DNA from: Hyalella azteca
Taxonomy: Eukaryota; Arthropoda; Malacostraca; Amphipoda; Hyalellidae
Assembly (NCBI RefSeq): GCF_000764305.2
Contig: NW_025944585.1
Span: forward strand, 1 to 64,000
Direction of reading: 5' to 3'
DNA length: 64,000 nucleotides
The position numbers and the translations under genes are program-made. The notes below the pieces were generated by a model. That model worked only from the letters and a program-made list of their open reading frames with translations, was not told the DNA's origin and ran no database searches. This document shows, piece by piece, positions 35,101 through 43,807 of this stretch (positions are counted from its first letter, which is position 1; every line of letters starts with the position of its first letter).

Positions 35101-35107
35101 CACCCAT
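26051..35107 (-). CDS. Thiopurine S-methyltransferase-like protein, five exons, complete
   Basis: Exons in transcript order: 35107-34932, 31463-31340, 29456-29329, 27404-27271, 26172-26051, all AG/GT with consistent phases, giving 227 codons (vertebrate TPMT is about 245). TPMT transfers a methyl group from S-adenosylmethionine to thiol or related acceptors in the cytosol. Visible family features: WHLDEVNPHL near the N-terminus, the SAM motif IFVPLCGKSLDLKWL with GHSVVGVE after it, FDGVWDRGALVSI, LLRPHFRYLL, GPPYTVP and a C-terminal VFLLLTPKHL. The start is MGDDEDNNAFWSSRWSDDPS, matching the W..RW pattern of the family. All four introns start with tandem copies of the preceding exon end. Family call is strong. 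Substrate is unknown. Confidence 0.92.
26455..26850. other. GC-richer, non-repetitive island in TPMT intron 4
   Basis: The base composition differs from the flanks and a 67-codon frame exists on the minus strand (26826-26623), but the protein has no family signature I recognise. It could be an unknown interspersed element. Confidence 0.35.
26925..27264 (-). repeat. Donor-anchored array of TPMT intron 4, about eight copies
   Basis: In plus orientation the exon end reads caaacagctcgtgcacagtg before tagttaggta. The intron repeats it as acaaaccgctcgtgtacagtg-like units, followed by gtacgtcactaggt, alternating roughly 47- and 35-bp types. Several copies keep actcac or ttcacc, the donor complement. 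Others have lost it. Confidence 0.88.
27271..27404 (-). CDS. TPMT exon 4
   Basis: It encodes YAAIIRRLLRPHFRYLLNNF, LYRPPEKFEGPPYTVPNYTV and HELF, ending G/GTGAGT. The GPP.TVP..TVHELF pattern is that of TPMT. Confidence 0.93.
27405..28039. other. TPMT intron 3, distal part, nothing recognised
   Basis: AT-rich unique sequence with several gttgt/acagttg words and no exon. Confidence 0.4.
28040..29328 (-). repeat. Donor-anchored array of TPMT intron 3, interrupted by an alien insert
   Basis: Next to the exon, units of about 71-95 bp contain complete copies of the exon 3 end (GALVSIPEARRA region), its GTGAGT donor and about 30 bases of intron. Clear copies end near 28700, 28770, 28842 and 29323. 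Further into the intron (28040-28680) only a shortened 37-46-bp core with cactcactcggccctctgtc is left. The block 28864-29274 is unrelated. Confidence 0.9.
28864..29274. other. Base-balanced insert with an N inside the array
   Basis: About 410 bp with near-even base use and no repeats sit between two identical repeat-unit halves (gggcctca on the left, gggatggac on the right). An N lies at 29023. It looks unlike any neighbouring DNA and may be a gap-fill artefact or contaminant. Confidence 0.6.
29329..29456 (-). CDS. TPMT exon 3
   Basis: This 128-bp exon encodes NARRSLQIYVGDIFKLKMEE, LGRFDGVWDRGALVSIPEAR and RA, and ends GA/GTGAGT. FDGVWDRGALV is the family's WDRGAL signature. Both flanks are tandem arrays. 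Confidence 0.93.
29461..30035. repeat. 23-bp minisatellite abutting the acceptor of TPMT exon 3, about 25 copies
   Basis: The unit is gatgaaggacaatcatttat plus ggc, with variants. The array runs to within a few bases of the exon, so the acceptor's upstream tract is itself the last repeat unit. Confidence 0.95.
30036..31213. other. TPMT intron 2 interior, nothing recognised
   Basis: AT-rich unique sequence. The words tttctattgtattctac near 31010 resemble a decayed LINE tail. Confidence 0.4.
31214..31339 (-). repeat. Donor-anchored array of TPMT intron 2, 16-bp unit
   Basis: On the gene strand the exon ends GCTGTACACG and GTGAGT follows. The unit GTGAGTGCTGTACACG repeats about seven times into the intron, two copies carrying an extra ATCATG-type hexamer. 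Most copies keep a perfect CG/GTGAGT donor. Confidence 0.95.
31340..31463 (-). CDS. TPMT exon 2
   Basis: It completes Trp and encodes LHSKGHSVVGVELVEEVVKN, FFEENEPNYLVKDLGWGTLY and T. GHSVVGVE is part of the SAM-binding region. Confidence 0.93.
32338..32449. repeat. Local duplicate, first copy
   Basis: It matches 32896-33004 almost exactly (offset 558). The second copy starts immediately after an N at 32895. Confidence 0.92.
32896..33004. repeat. Local duplicate, second copy, after an N
   Basis: It begins one base after the N and ends where the copies diverge. The pattern is that of unmerged overlapping contig ends. Confidence 0.9.
33355..34069. repeat. 26-bp minisatellite, about 27 copies, in TPMT intron 1
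   Basis: The unit is gtcaacagagcgggtggaaa plus cggcca. It has no stop codon in any plus-strand frame, so three overlapping long frames (33455-34245) arise. Their product repeats every 26 residues and has no start context or family match, so I do not call a gene. Confidence 0.97.
34860..34931 (-). repeat. Donor-anchored array of TPMT intron 1, 31-bp unit
   Basis: Two further copies of the last 25 or so exon bases (CCTCGACCTCAAGTG) with GTGAGT donors follow the real exon end. Donors recur every 31 bp at complement positions 34926-34931, 34895-34900 and 34864-34869. Read-through from the exon gives Lys-Trp-stop. Confidence 0.93.
34932..35107 (-). CDS. TPMT exon 1 with start codon
   Basis: ATG at 35107-35105, preceded by gccgcc-like bases on the gene strand. 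It encodes MGDDEDNNAFWSSRWSDDPS, WHLDEVNPHLRRHL and RIFVPLCGKSLDLK. An upstream in-frame ATG was not seen. Confidence 0.92.
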
Positions 35108-36790
35108 GGCGGGGGCTGAGGGGGAAGGTGGGGAGAAGGGTTAGAGGGGAAATAGGGGCAATAGGGCGGGTTAATTGGATTAGGTTGATATTTAATCTAT
35201 GTTTAGGCTGTGGGAATGAAGAAAAGGGGAAATAAGTGCAATAGGGCATGGTTAATTGGGTTAGGTTGAAATTGAATCCATGTTTAGGCTGTGGGAATGA
35301 AGAAAAGGTTGAAATAAGGGCAATAGGGTCTGGTTAATTGGGTTAGGTTGGCAACTGTCATCCGTGGCGAGGGCTTGGTGGGAATGAGCCAAATGGATGG
35401 AGAGGTCTATCACAACTTAGGCCTCCATGGATGGAGGGGTCTATCTCAACTTAGGCCTCCATGGATGGAGGGGTCTATCTCAACTTAGGCCTCCATGGAT
35501 GGAGGGGTCTATCTCAACTAAGGCCTCCATGGATGGAGGGGTCTATCTCAACTAAGTCCTCCATGGATGGAGGGGTCTATCTCAACTAAGGCCTCCATGG
35601 ATGGAGGGGTCTACCCCAACTAAGGAGCGATGTACTTTTTACATTCAATCAAGTTCCTTATACCGGCGCTCAGTAAAAGAAATCAATTGTCCAAACAAGG
35701 ACCCACTTTCTTTCAAACAGCACTAGCAGAAAAAGGACGTAGCACTGATACGTTCTCTTGACGGGCTGACCTGGGTCCGGATGACTCACACTTGATCAAA
35801 GAGTTAATATCTATTTGGAGTTTTTTATTTATCTAAATAAATAAATTAAATAGAAATAAAAATTAAATAAAAATAAATAAATAAAATAAACTAAATCTAA
35901 AATTAGTTCCACTAATTTCTCTCAATATACACGCTTAGGTAAAACACTTTGTAGAAATTCTGATTCTGTTTTGTCCCTTGCTCAATCATGTACGAGTAAA
36001 GCCAAGTTTTAATAACTTTTTATAAAATGTTCAGTTAAACACACGCGCCATGGGAATGAATGCTAGATAAATAATAAGTTATATATTTCGGTCATTAGTA
36101 TACTGGTTTTTGTATTTATTTTCGAGTTCACGTTTTGCAAAGAATGGCTTATGTTACTTAGGAATAGAAAATGGGGAATTTATGAATGAATAATATTTAT
36201 TTTCTTTATGAGGAAATAATTATGTTGATGAGGTTTAATAATTCGAAATAAATCCCTATCACGCTATGCACCAGGTCAACCCGCTACCCATCACATACAT
36301 CTAACCCGTCGTGTCAGCCTTGTGCGAAAACATCATTATTTTTATATCGATTCTATGAAAAGCTGATGGCGCAATAAATAACTTCTGCAAAGTTAAAGAT
36401 TATAATATAACGTTATATAATGACGAGTCATTTCTGATAGCTTTATTCTCCATTATGGTAATAAAAATTGCATTCTCATTCATTAATTAGATTCTGTGAT
36501 CTTCGCATGTATATAAGTTATTCAACTGAATTCTTGGTGATTAGCAGCATAGATATTAGCCATTGTTATAATTGATGGCCATTTAGTCATGAAGGTCGCA
36601 GGAGGAGCAGTTAGAGGTCAACAAGTCGATGCGATGACGTCAATCATAATTTCAATTTCTACATTTACTTGATATATCACTTACATATTAAAAAAATTCA
36701 AATTTAAGTATAAACATGTTTAATTCTTTCTTACATATGAACGTGATCCGTTCAAAGATTCAATAGGTATAGTTTTTAATTCGATGCCCG
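35108..36790. other. Upstream region of the TPMT gene
   Basis: It holds a 34-bp minisatellite (35393-35623), a triplicate aataggg..gggttaggttg motif (35150-35350) and AT-rich DNA. No clear TATA box or exon is seen. Confidence 0.4.
35393..35623. repeat. 34-bp minisatellite, seven copies, 290 bp upstream of TPMT start
   Basis: The unit is atggatggaggggtctatct plus caacttaggcctcc. Each copy contains the aggcct palindrome. Confidence 0.95.
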
Positions 36791-36799
36791 TAATTGAAG

Positions 36800-37060
36800 T
36801 AATTGATTTCAGGAATACGCAACACACAACCTCCCTTCACGACCGCCGAAGCGCAACTGACGACCTTCTTAATGAGGGTATCACGCCAGGGCAACAAACT
36901 CCACGGGTTGCGTGAACAGCTTTTTGCTGCCAGATTCTTGGAACGACTTTATCGAACATCTCCGCACCATCGCTTGACACGACAACATTCCTGGTGCAGG
37001 CGCCTTGCAAACGGAACATTTTGCTCAAATAATCGCACGCACTTTAGTTTTCATTATTAC
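36800..37060. other. GC-richer coding-like island, unrecognised
   Basis: Open frames exist on both strands (plus 36803-37084, minus 37028-36837). An ttgatttcag acceptor-like site precedes the island in plus sense. No domain is recognisable, so it may be a decayed exon or element. Confidence 0.3.
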
Positions 37061-37567
37061 ATTGAAGCATTTCATTCTAATTGAATGAATTACATTAGAA
37101 CAACTGGGCTAATTCTTTCAAGTTATGAAGGTAAGACTTTTCATTGAGAGTATGAAAACAATATTTTAGGCGCTGTGAATGATATAAAAATTTCATAACT
37201 CTCTTTAATCATTTTTTCTAATCTATTTATGCGTTTAATACGTGCTACCATTACGTCATTATACGGCACAACATTTTCACGTGATGAGTGATATGACAAA
37301 TAAGTAGTATCCTTTGCCTCTCTTTTTTTAATATTTCATTAATTGTGTAAAAAAAATCATAATTCAAAAAGATTAGTTAAGGAAATTATATATTCTTCTG
37401 TAAAAATTATTCTGAACTGTCAGCCTAAATGAACATTGGTCAGAATTGACGATTGACTGACGTCAGTAAATTACACCAATTATTTCTGAACGGTTTAACC
37501 TTTTATTTTAGGATTAAGATGCATTATAAAAAAATTATCGAACTAAGATGCAGCAAAAATCCTTCTT

Positions 37568-37924
37568 AATACAACGTCATATATATCCAGCTGCAACAAA
37601 ACGTCATATATATCCAGCTGCAACAAAACGTCATGTATATCCAGCTGCAATACAACGTCATACATATCCAGCTGCAATAAAACGTCAAATATTTCCAGCT
37701 GCAATACAACGTCAAATATTTCCAGCTGCAATACAACGTCATATATATTCAGCTGCAATACAACGTCATATATATATCCAGCTGCAATACAACGTCATAT
37801 ATATCCAGCTGCAATACAACGTCATATATTTCCAGCTGCAATACAACGTCAAATATTTCCAGCTGCAATACAACGTCATATATTTCCAGCTGCAATACAA
37901 CGTCATATATATCCAGATACAATA
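37568..37924. repeat. 27-bp minisatellite, about 13 copies
   Basis: The unit is atacaacgtcatatatatcc plus agctgca. Each unit has a CAGCTG E-box and an ACGTCA half-CRE. A nine-codon repeat frame results on both strands. Not called as a gene. Confidence 0.95.
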
Positions 37925-38022
37925 AAGTAGAGTTGGAATATGGCAGGAGGTAACAAATGCTTAATTTACGAACCTCCGTAAAATATACACAAGGCAAAAT
38001 TTATTATGCGCTTTTAACAAAA

Positions 38023-38172
38023 CTGTGACTTAAACAGAACAAAAGTGCACGTTACGAAACGGGAAAACGTAGATACATTGACAAGAGGAACCCGAATGGC
38101 ACAGACTTAGCGCAACTGGAGTCCATGGTTCAGGCGGACGATCTCTTAACTTTTTTTGAAAGTATGGGCCCA
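38023..38172. repeat. Dispersed repeat family, copy 1
   Basis: The 150-bp sequence from ctgtgacttaaacagaacaa to gaaagtatgggccc recurs at 41441-41588 and 41666-41815. A shorter part (acgatctcttaac to gggccc) lies at 8474-8511. No terminal repeats are evident, so the class is unknown. Confidence 0.85.
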
Positions 38173-38589
38173 GAACAGCAAATATTCAAGTGCACTTAAT
38201 CATTTTCATTATATTGTGCAGTCAGGTGCATAGGTATGGAGCTGCCTACCTGTGAAATTGACGAGAAAACCTTAATGAGAAAACCACTTAAAGAAAACTA
38301 CGACAGTGATACTTCGGTAGGATGGGATGATAGTGAAGCCATGATAAGAAAACATAGATAAAAAACATTACGAAAGAAACAATGACCCTTAAATAATTTC
38401 AGAAAAGCCTTAATAAAGAAAACAAACTGTCTGGACCCGTCCAGAAAATCATCCCAAGAACCACAAAAAACTACAATGCAAACAATTCGTTACAACCACG
38501 TCAAGAGAACAAAGATAGAACCACATCCAGCATGTCATTGTCAATGAAGTCATGAAGGTAAGAAATTTCATGAACTGCGATTCACTGAT

Positions 38590-38840
38590 TAATTAACATA
38601 TGCGCAATACTAGCACGGGAGTTCAATTCCGGACGTTAATCGATGATTTTTTTGTGTTTTGTATTTGTTGTGGCGTCTTGGTAGCAACTATAGCCCCGAC
38701 CTTTGATATTGAACGTAAGGTGTTCCCAATATCGTCAGCCGAGTTTCAGTCAGATCTTTGTCAGTTCAGAACGACACGCGAATTATACTTGATCCTCTTG
38801 TATTTTCGCATAACCGCAGTTAATCCGATGATTCGGTAAA
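38590..38840. other. Base-balanced unique patch
   Basis: About 240 bp of even base composition with a 79-codon frame lacking any recognisable motif. It resembles the patch at 28864-29274 in texture. Confidence 0.3.
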
Positions 38841-38920
38841 AATTTCTTAAAATTATCTCTCATTACATTTGTTAAGAGAACTATTTGTTACTTTAGATTA
38901 AATATTCAATTAAATAGCGG

Positions 38921-39145
38921 TTTCAGCGTTTATTAGGCCGTAGGCCTGTCGCCGATTCTTAACACCACAGAATATTCACAGCATTTTGCGGTCTCGAACT
39001 CTCATCTCACTGCTACAATTCTGTTATGCTTAACCGCCCGGCCTCCTTGCCGATTCTGACCAGAAACTGGCGCACAGAGCTGGGATCGAACCCGCGCCTC
39101 TCTGCGCCAATCTTGGTACTCTGAACTTTAACCACTGGGCCATTT
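38921..39145 (-). mobile_element. tRNA-derived SINE
   Basis: Minus-strand A box TGGCCCAGTGG (39142-39132) and B box GGTTCGATCCC (39092-39082) match pol III promoter consensus. The tail cgccgattcttaacacc is shared with the copy at 24722-24946. Confidence 0.88.
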
Positions 39146-40755
39146 AACTATTTAACTAAACTCTCCTTAATCTGATATAATGTCGTTCTTAGAACCATGA
39201 TTGTTTTTTTATAAAGGGTAGGCCAAAACTCACTGACCCTTCTTGTTTTCTAATATCTTATTAATTCCACAATCTTGTATATCATCTTAATATTTTTCAT
39301 TTTTACATATTCTGGAGATTAATTATGAAGAAATTCAAACCCTCCCAACGTGCACAAATTTTAAATTTTGCTATCAAAATCAAGGCTCAATAATTCAAAC
39401 CCAAAGAGCTTATCGCAGGCATTTCAATGTGAGAGAAGCAATCTTCAATTGAGCTAAATGAAAACATCACTTAAGAAATAAGAGAAATAAGCCCAGGAAC
39501 ATTGGAAAAGGTTATGGCAGAGGTAATCGAAAGAGCTGCAATTCGGGAAGCAGAAAATGGAAGGCATAAGCAGGAACTTAAATTTTCACACTTAACGATA
39601 AATTAAATTTCCGAAGCTTACTAAAAGTAAATTTGTGATAAGAATAAAATTACATTTGAGATAGATAATCAATTTTCGTCGCCATGACTTTATGATATTA
39701 AAACTTTATGCATTTAACTGTAAAATAAAAAAGTGATTTAAAATTGAAATGGTTCAGCGACTTTTATCCAACCTGTATTAGTTTCTATGTTCGTTCCAGA
39801 AACCTTCACAAACTCTATAAAAGGCAAGTTCAGTGTATGGAATCATCTTAATTTTGCTCAGGGAAGCCCGCGTTTTCATACAGTATTGAATGCAATAATT
39901 CAATCGAAGCTCGAATTCGAATGTACTACCTACCAATGTACACCAAAGGCATAATGGTAGAAGCTAGAGGCTTCGGTTTTCGTGGGGTAGTTCCGTATTC
40001 GATACCTATTGTACGGGAATATTCCGCAAACAGAGTTCTGACGAGTTATTTGTATGCTGGTCATTATTCGTTCAAGTTTCGTTCCTGCACGATTGCACGT
40101 TATTAAGTATCCTATGATAATCTTCTTCAATCAGCAACTTTCAAAGAAGTGTAGAGGTATCACACACGGGGAGTATGTGACGGTTGTTTCCAGCAAGAAT
40201 CTATCTACTTTCACAATTGAAGAGTTCAACTAATGCAAGATTTCTTTATTAAAAAAACAGCTTAGCATTTCACTTTAAAAAATTTCATGGTGATATCTTT
40301 TTCTACAATGGAACCAATCCGTTACCTGCGAGAAGTGAAATCTGTACAGCAGTACAGATGATCATCTGTTCTCCTGAGAGTAAACATGTCCGAGATTACA
40401 CTTCTGCATGGATCCTTGTAGAAGCCCTCGAAGTCCCCTGTGTTCGTTGAACTCCGTTGGAGCAAGCACAGAATGGCAAGTGTAAATTACTAGTGATAAC
40501 TAATTTTTTGTCACTGCAACCTCGTAAATGAAAATGGTGACAAAATCAGTTTCGTTTCCAAAAAAAGTGGCTCTAATATTCGCCATCTGTCACGCCAGGT
40601 CAATTTTGCTTAAATAATCGACGGCAAAAAAGCGTTCCTCAATGAGTGGCAGCCAGTTTTACCAAGTCTGGTTACGCAATTAAAGCTCATCGATAGATAA
40701 TGATAATTAATGATAGATAATTTCCAGCCTTTTCTATAATACTTCTTTGTTTCAG
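39146..40755. other. Intergenic, nothing recognised
   Basis: AT-rich unique sequence. Short frames near 39921-40130 overlap on both strands without motifs. Confidence 0.4.
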
Positions 40756-40912
40756 GAATTGCAGGTGCAGGTGCAGGTAATTTCCGGTCTTCACAGGATT
40801 CGCAGACCTCAACTAAACTGGCGTCCACTACCAGTTCATCGAGCACACGCCCAACCTCAGCGCCGTGCAGATGGACAACACAATTGAAAGCACCCTTGCC
40901 ACTGAGTTGTGA
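40756..40912 (+). pseudogene. Beta/gamma-crystallin exon 2 fragment, dead
   Basis: After a ttgtttcag acceptor the DNA matches exon 2 of the intact gene, including cagatggacaacac and a TGVHYQF..TPNLSAVQMD reading. An in-frame TAA within the ADLN-TG stretch and an upstream frameshift disable it. No other exon lies next to it. Confidence 0.8.
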
Positions 40913-41375
40913 GTAAAATCAGAGCACGATTCAACTCGCAGCACTTAATAAATTTTGTCTGAATTGGATGCGAACATAATTGACTTGAAAGTATTCGCAG
41001 AACATATTCACTAACTCGGGCCGTTGAGCATACCGCTAGAAATTCTTGATATACATAACTTATTTTTCGATTGAGATTTCATGAAAGATCGGAGAAAATG
41101 CGGCTAATTTTTTCAAAAAGATCGTTGATAGCCGCATGCTTGCTGCACCCGCTGTCACAATAATAAACGAACCATTAATAATTTCAGACAGCGCGGCATA
41201 ATCGCTTAACGTCCCGGGGGAAAGACGCTATTTGACGCGAGAGGAGATAAAATTGACGGAAAATCCTGGGAATAACATAACATTAATCAACGTTCAGCAT
41301 AAACGTTCCTATAGGAGATACTAGATACCCGAACAACCTGATAACGCGAAAATAAGTTACTCGCTACATTAATTT

Positions 41376-41829
41376 ATTGGTAATCTAAATATATATATTT
41401 TCAAAACTCGATCAACAGCCCAATATGAAACGACGCTACACTGTGACTTAAACAGAACAAAAGTGCACGTTACGAAACGAGAAAACGTAGATACATTGAC
41501 AAGAGAAACCCGAATGGCACAGACTTAGCGCAACTGGAGTCCATGGTTCAGGCGGACGATCTCTTAACTTTTTTTGAAAGTATAGGCCCTGGAGAGGATT
41601 CATTGGTAATCTAAATATATATATTTTCAAAACTCGATCAACAGCCCATTATAAAATGACGCTGCACTGTGACTTAAACAGAACAAAAGTGCACGTTACG
41701 AAACGAGAAAACGTAGATACATTGACAAGAGAAACCCGAATGGCACAGACTTAGCGCAACTGGAGTCCATGGTTCAGGCGGACGATCTCTTAACTTTTTT
41801 TGAAAGTATAGGCCCTGGAGAGGATTCAT
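41376..41829. repeat. 226-bp direct tandem duplication containing the dispersed repeat
   Basis: Units 41376-41601 and 41602-41829 each begin attggtaatctaaatatata and end gagaggattc, and each includes one copy of the family seen at 38023-38172. Confidence 0.92.
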
Positions 41830-43690
41830 CTTCTCAGTCTATTTCTGGATGGTTGGTCACCTATGATCAACGTATGCGACCTACTGAAAGTCATGCATGG
41901 TAGAAGGCTGTTCATTACTTCATCATTATCAGAGGAACTGTTTGGTCATCTATATACGACGCCTATGAGGAGGCTATCCTTGCCTTATAGAGAAAGTTCT
42001 CACCACATAGATTCCCAAGCTGATTGGTGGTCTGGAAAGATTGCTGGGCCCCATTAGAGGTTCTAACCTACAGACTTACATCTCTACTGCACTGCTCCTC
42101 GTGTAAGTTATGAAAACAATCAAAACCTGGCAACTGAAATTCAACCGGTACAATTTCCCCCCCCCCATGATTTTTATGGAGTGTTTCAGTAATTAAGGAA
42201 TACAAATAATGTTTATACACTCGTTCGAAATCACAGTAAACAGTCCACTTTTTGTTCAAAATGGAATCCGAGTTCGTGCAGATACATTTTAAAACTTTTT
42301 GCGCACTTTCACTTTGATGTAGGCGGTTACTTCCTACATTATTTACAGGCCTGGATCTGTGGACATGGCTCCTACTGTTTAATTGTCTTCCTGCTCCTCT
42401 GACTGACCGTGAACGGCCGGTGTTGTCCTGACTTCTAGAGAGTGGTTGACCTGATTTTCAGTGCTTTTTCGTCCGATTCTCCCCTGCTATTTCTTGCGAA
42501 AATCCGCTCTCTCTGAAGAAGTGGAATCCTTTACAAAAACGGACATGTCCTCAATGGATTCTCCTAGCTTTCTCGCCGCCTTCAGCACGCTCCAAACCTG
42601 TGCAGAATCCAATTAACAGTCACCAACAGAGGTCTGAAGGTATTAGCAGCAGCATCCTTCGAGCACAGCCTCTTGTACGTTGTAGTATCAACCAGTGTGC
42701 TGAATGCCTTGCTTAATTGGTGAGCTCCTACGACCGACCGCAGGCCATTCATCAGCCACTCGAAAAAGTGAATTGCTTTTATCAACCGCAGTGACAGAAA
42801 TGTTGTTGAGATTGCGATTTAATGGTGGGGCGCAAATTAATCTCTGCTGGGTGCCTAGTTCTACAGTCTACACAGTTGCCCCTCTCATGGAGTATCACTG
42901 AGTTCAAGCTTCGCTGAAGTTGACTCTAAACGTTGGCTCCTGTTTTGCATAGAATTGCCCATTTCGTGTTAAAATATAAACTGAGCCTGGGTCTGGTTAT
43001 TTAATCCTCTAAATTAGGTCTTCATTAACGAACGTCTCCTACCAATACACTATCAACTATTTCTACAACCTCATAAGGGTTAGAAAAAAAACAAAACAAA
43101 CAATCCTACAAATAATTATGGTGAGCACTTAAATCGTAATTCTAAAACACTCTGAAAACCTGAAAATGGAACAACGGGACGTCATATGTACTATAAAGCT
43201 CGAATAATAATCGTTTATATTGTAATTTAAGTATTCAGAAAGTAATACAAAAAAAATTGTAAATTGATTGCAATTAGATGAACGCCCGATCAAATGAGAT
43301 AGCAGGCAAGAAGCTCACACGCCAATGAAGAGTGGATCAGAATCGAGTGAGTCAGAATATTTAACATGGATGAGCGAGTGGCTTGACCATGAATGAACAT
43401 AATTTATGACCCACTTGGCCTTTAGAGGAACTTAATGACCTAGTCTTGTCACTCGAAGGTGATTCAATGCCGCCACACAAGCGAGCGAGTGAGTGGATAG
43501 TATTCCCATATTCAAAAAAGTTCAGTTAACACATTTAAGTGGGTCATCATGACGCACTACCTTATCTCAACACTAGTATACCGCACCCATGCAACGGATA
43601 TGCTTACGTTATACTTTTGGCGTGTATTCTACTGTAATCTACTATATGCATGTGAACCACACGCGTGCATGGAACACCACGCGCATCTGT
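41830..43690. other. Intergenic; possible decayed element, nothing named
   Basis: Minus-strand frames at 42259-42068 and 42785-42582 contain protein-like sequence (LVTVNWILHRFG, KWTVYCDFERVY) suggestive of an old transposon, but I cannot assign a family. Confidence 0.3.
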
Positions 43691-43807
43691 TCAGTCGCTG
43701 GCGTCTTGACCGCTGCGTTCACCGCCGGGATGGCCCAGCACGCGCTCGCTGAGGCAGCCCCGCGCCACAGACCTGATGGAGTTGTCGGGCAGACCGAGCT
43801 GACTCAT
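43691..43807 (-). CDS. Crystallin gene 1, exon 6 with stop
   Basis: This 117-bp exon encodes MSQLGLPDNSIRSVARGCLS, ERVLGHPGGE and RSGQDASD, stop at 43693-43691. Near-identical exons occur at 48360-48461 and 59049-59165, an identity higher than in other exons. Confidence 0.88.
   Translation of the reverse strand: MSQLGLPDNSIRSVARGCLSERVLGHPGGERSGQDASD

Noticed and set aside
42068..42785. Transposase gene
   Set aside because: Frames look protein-like but I cannot see a catalytic motif or family signature.
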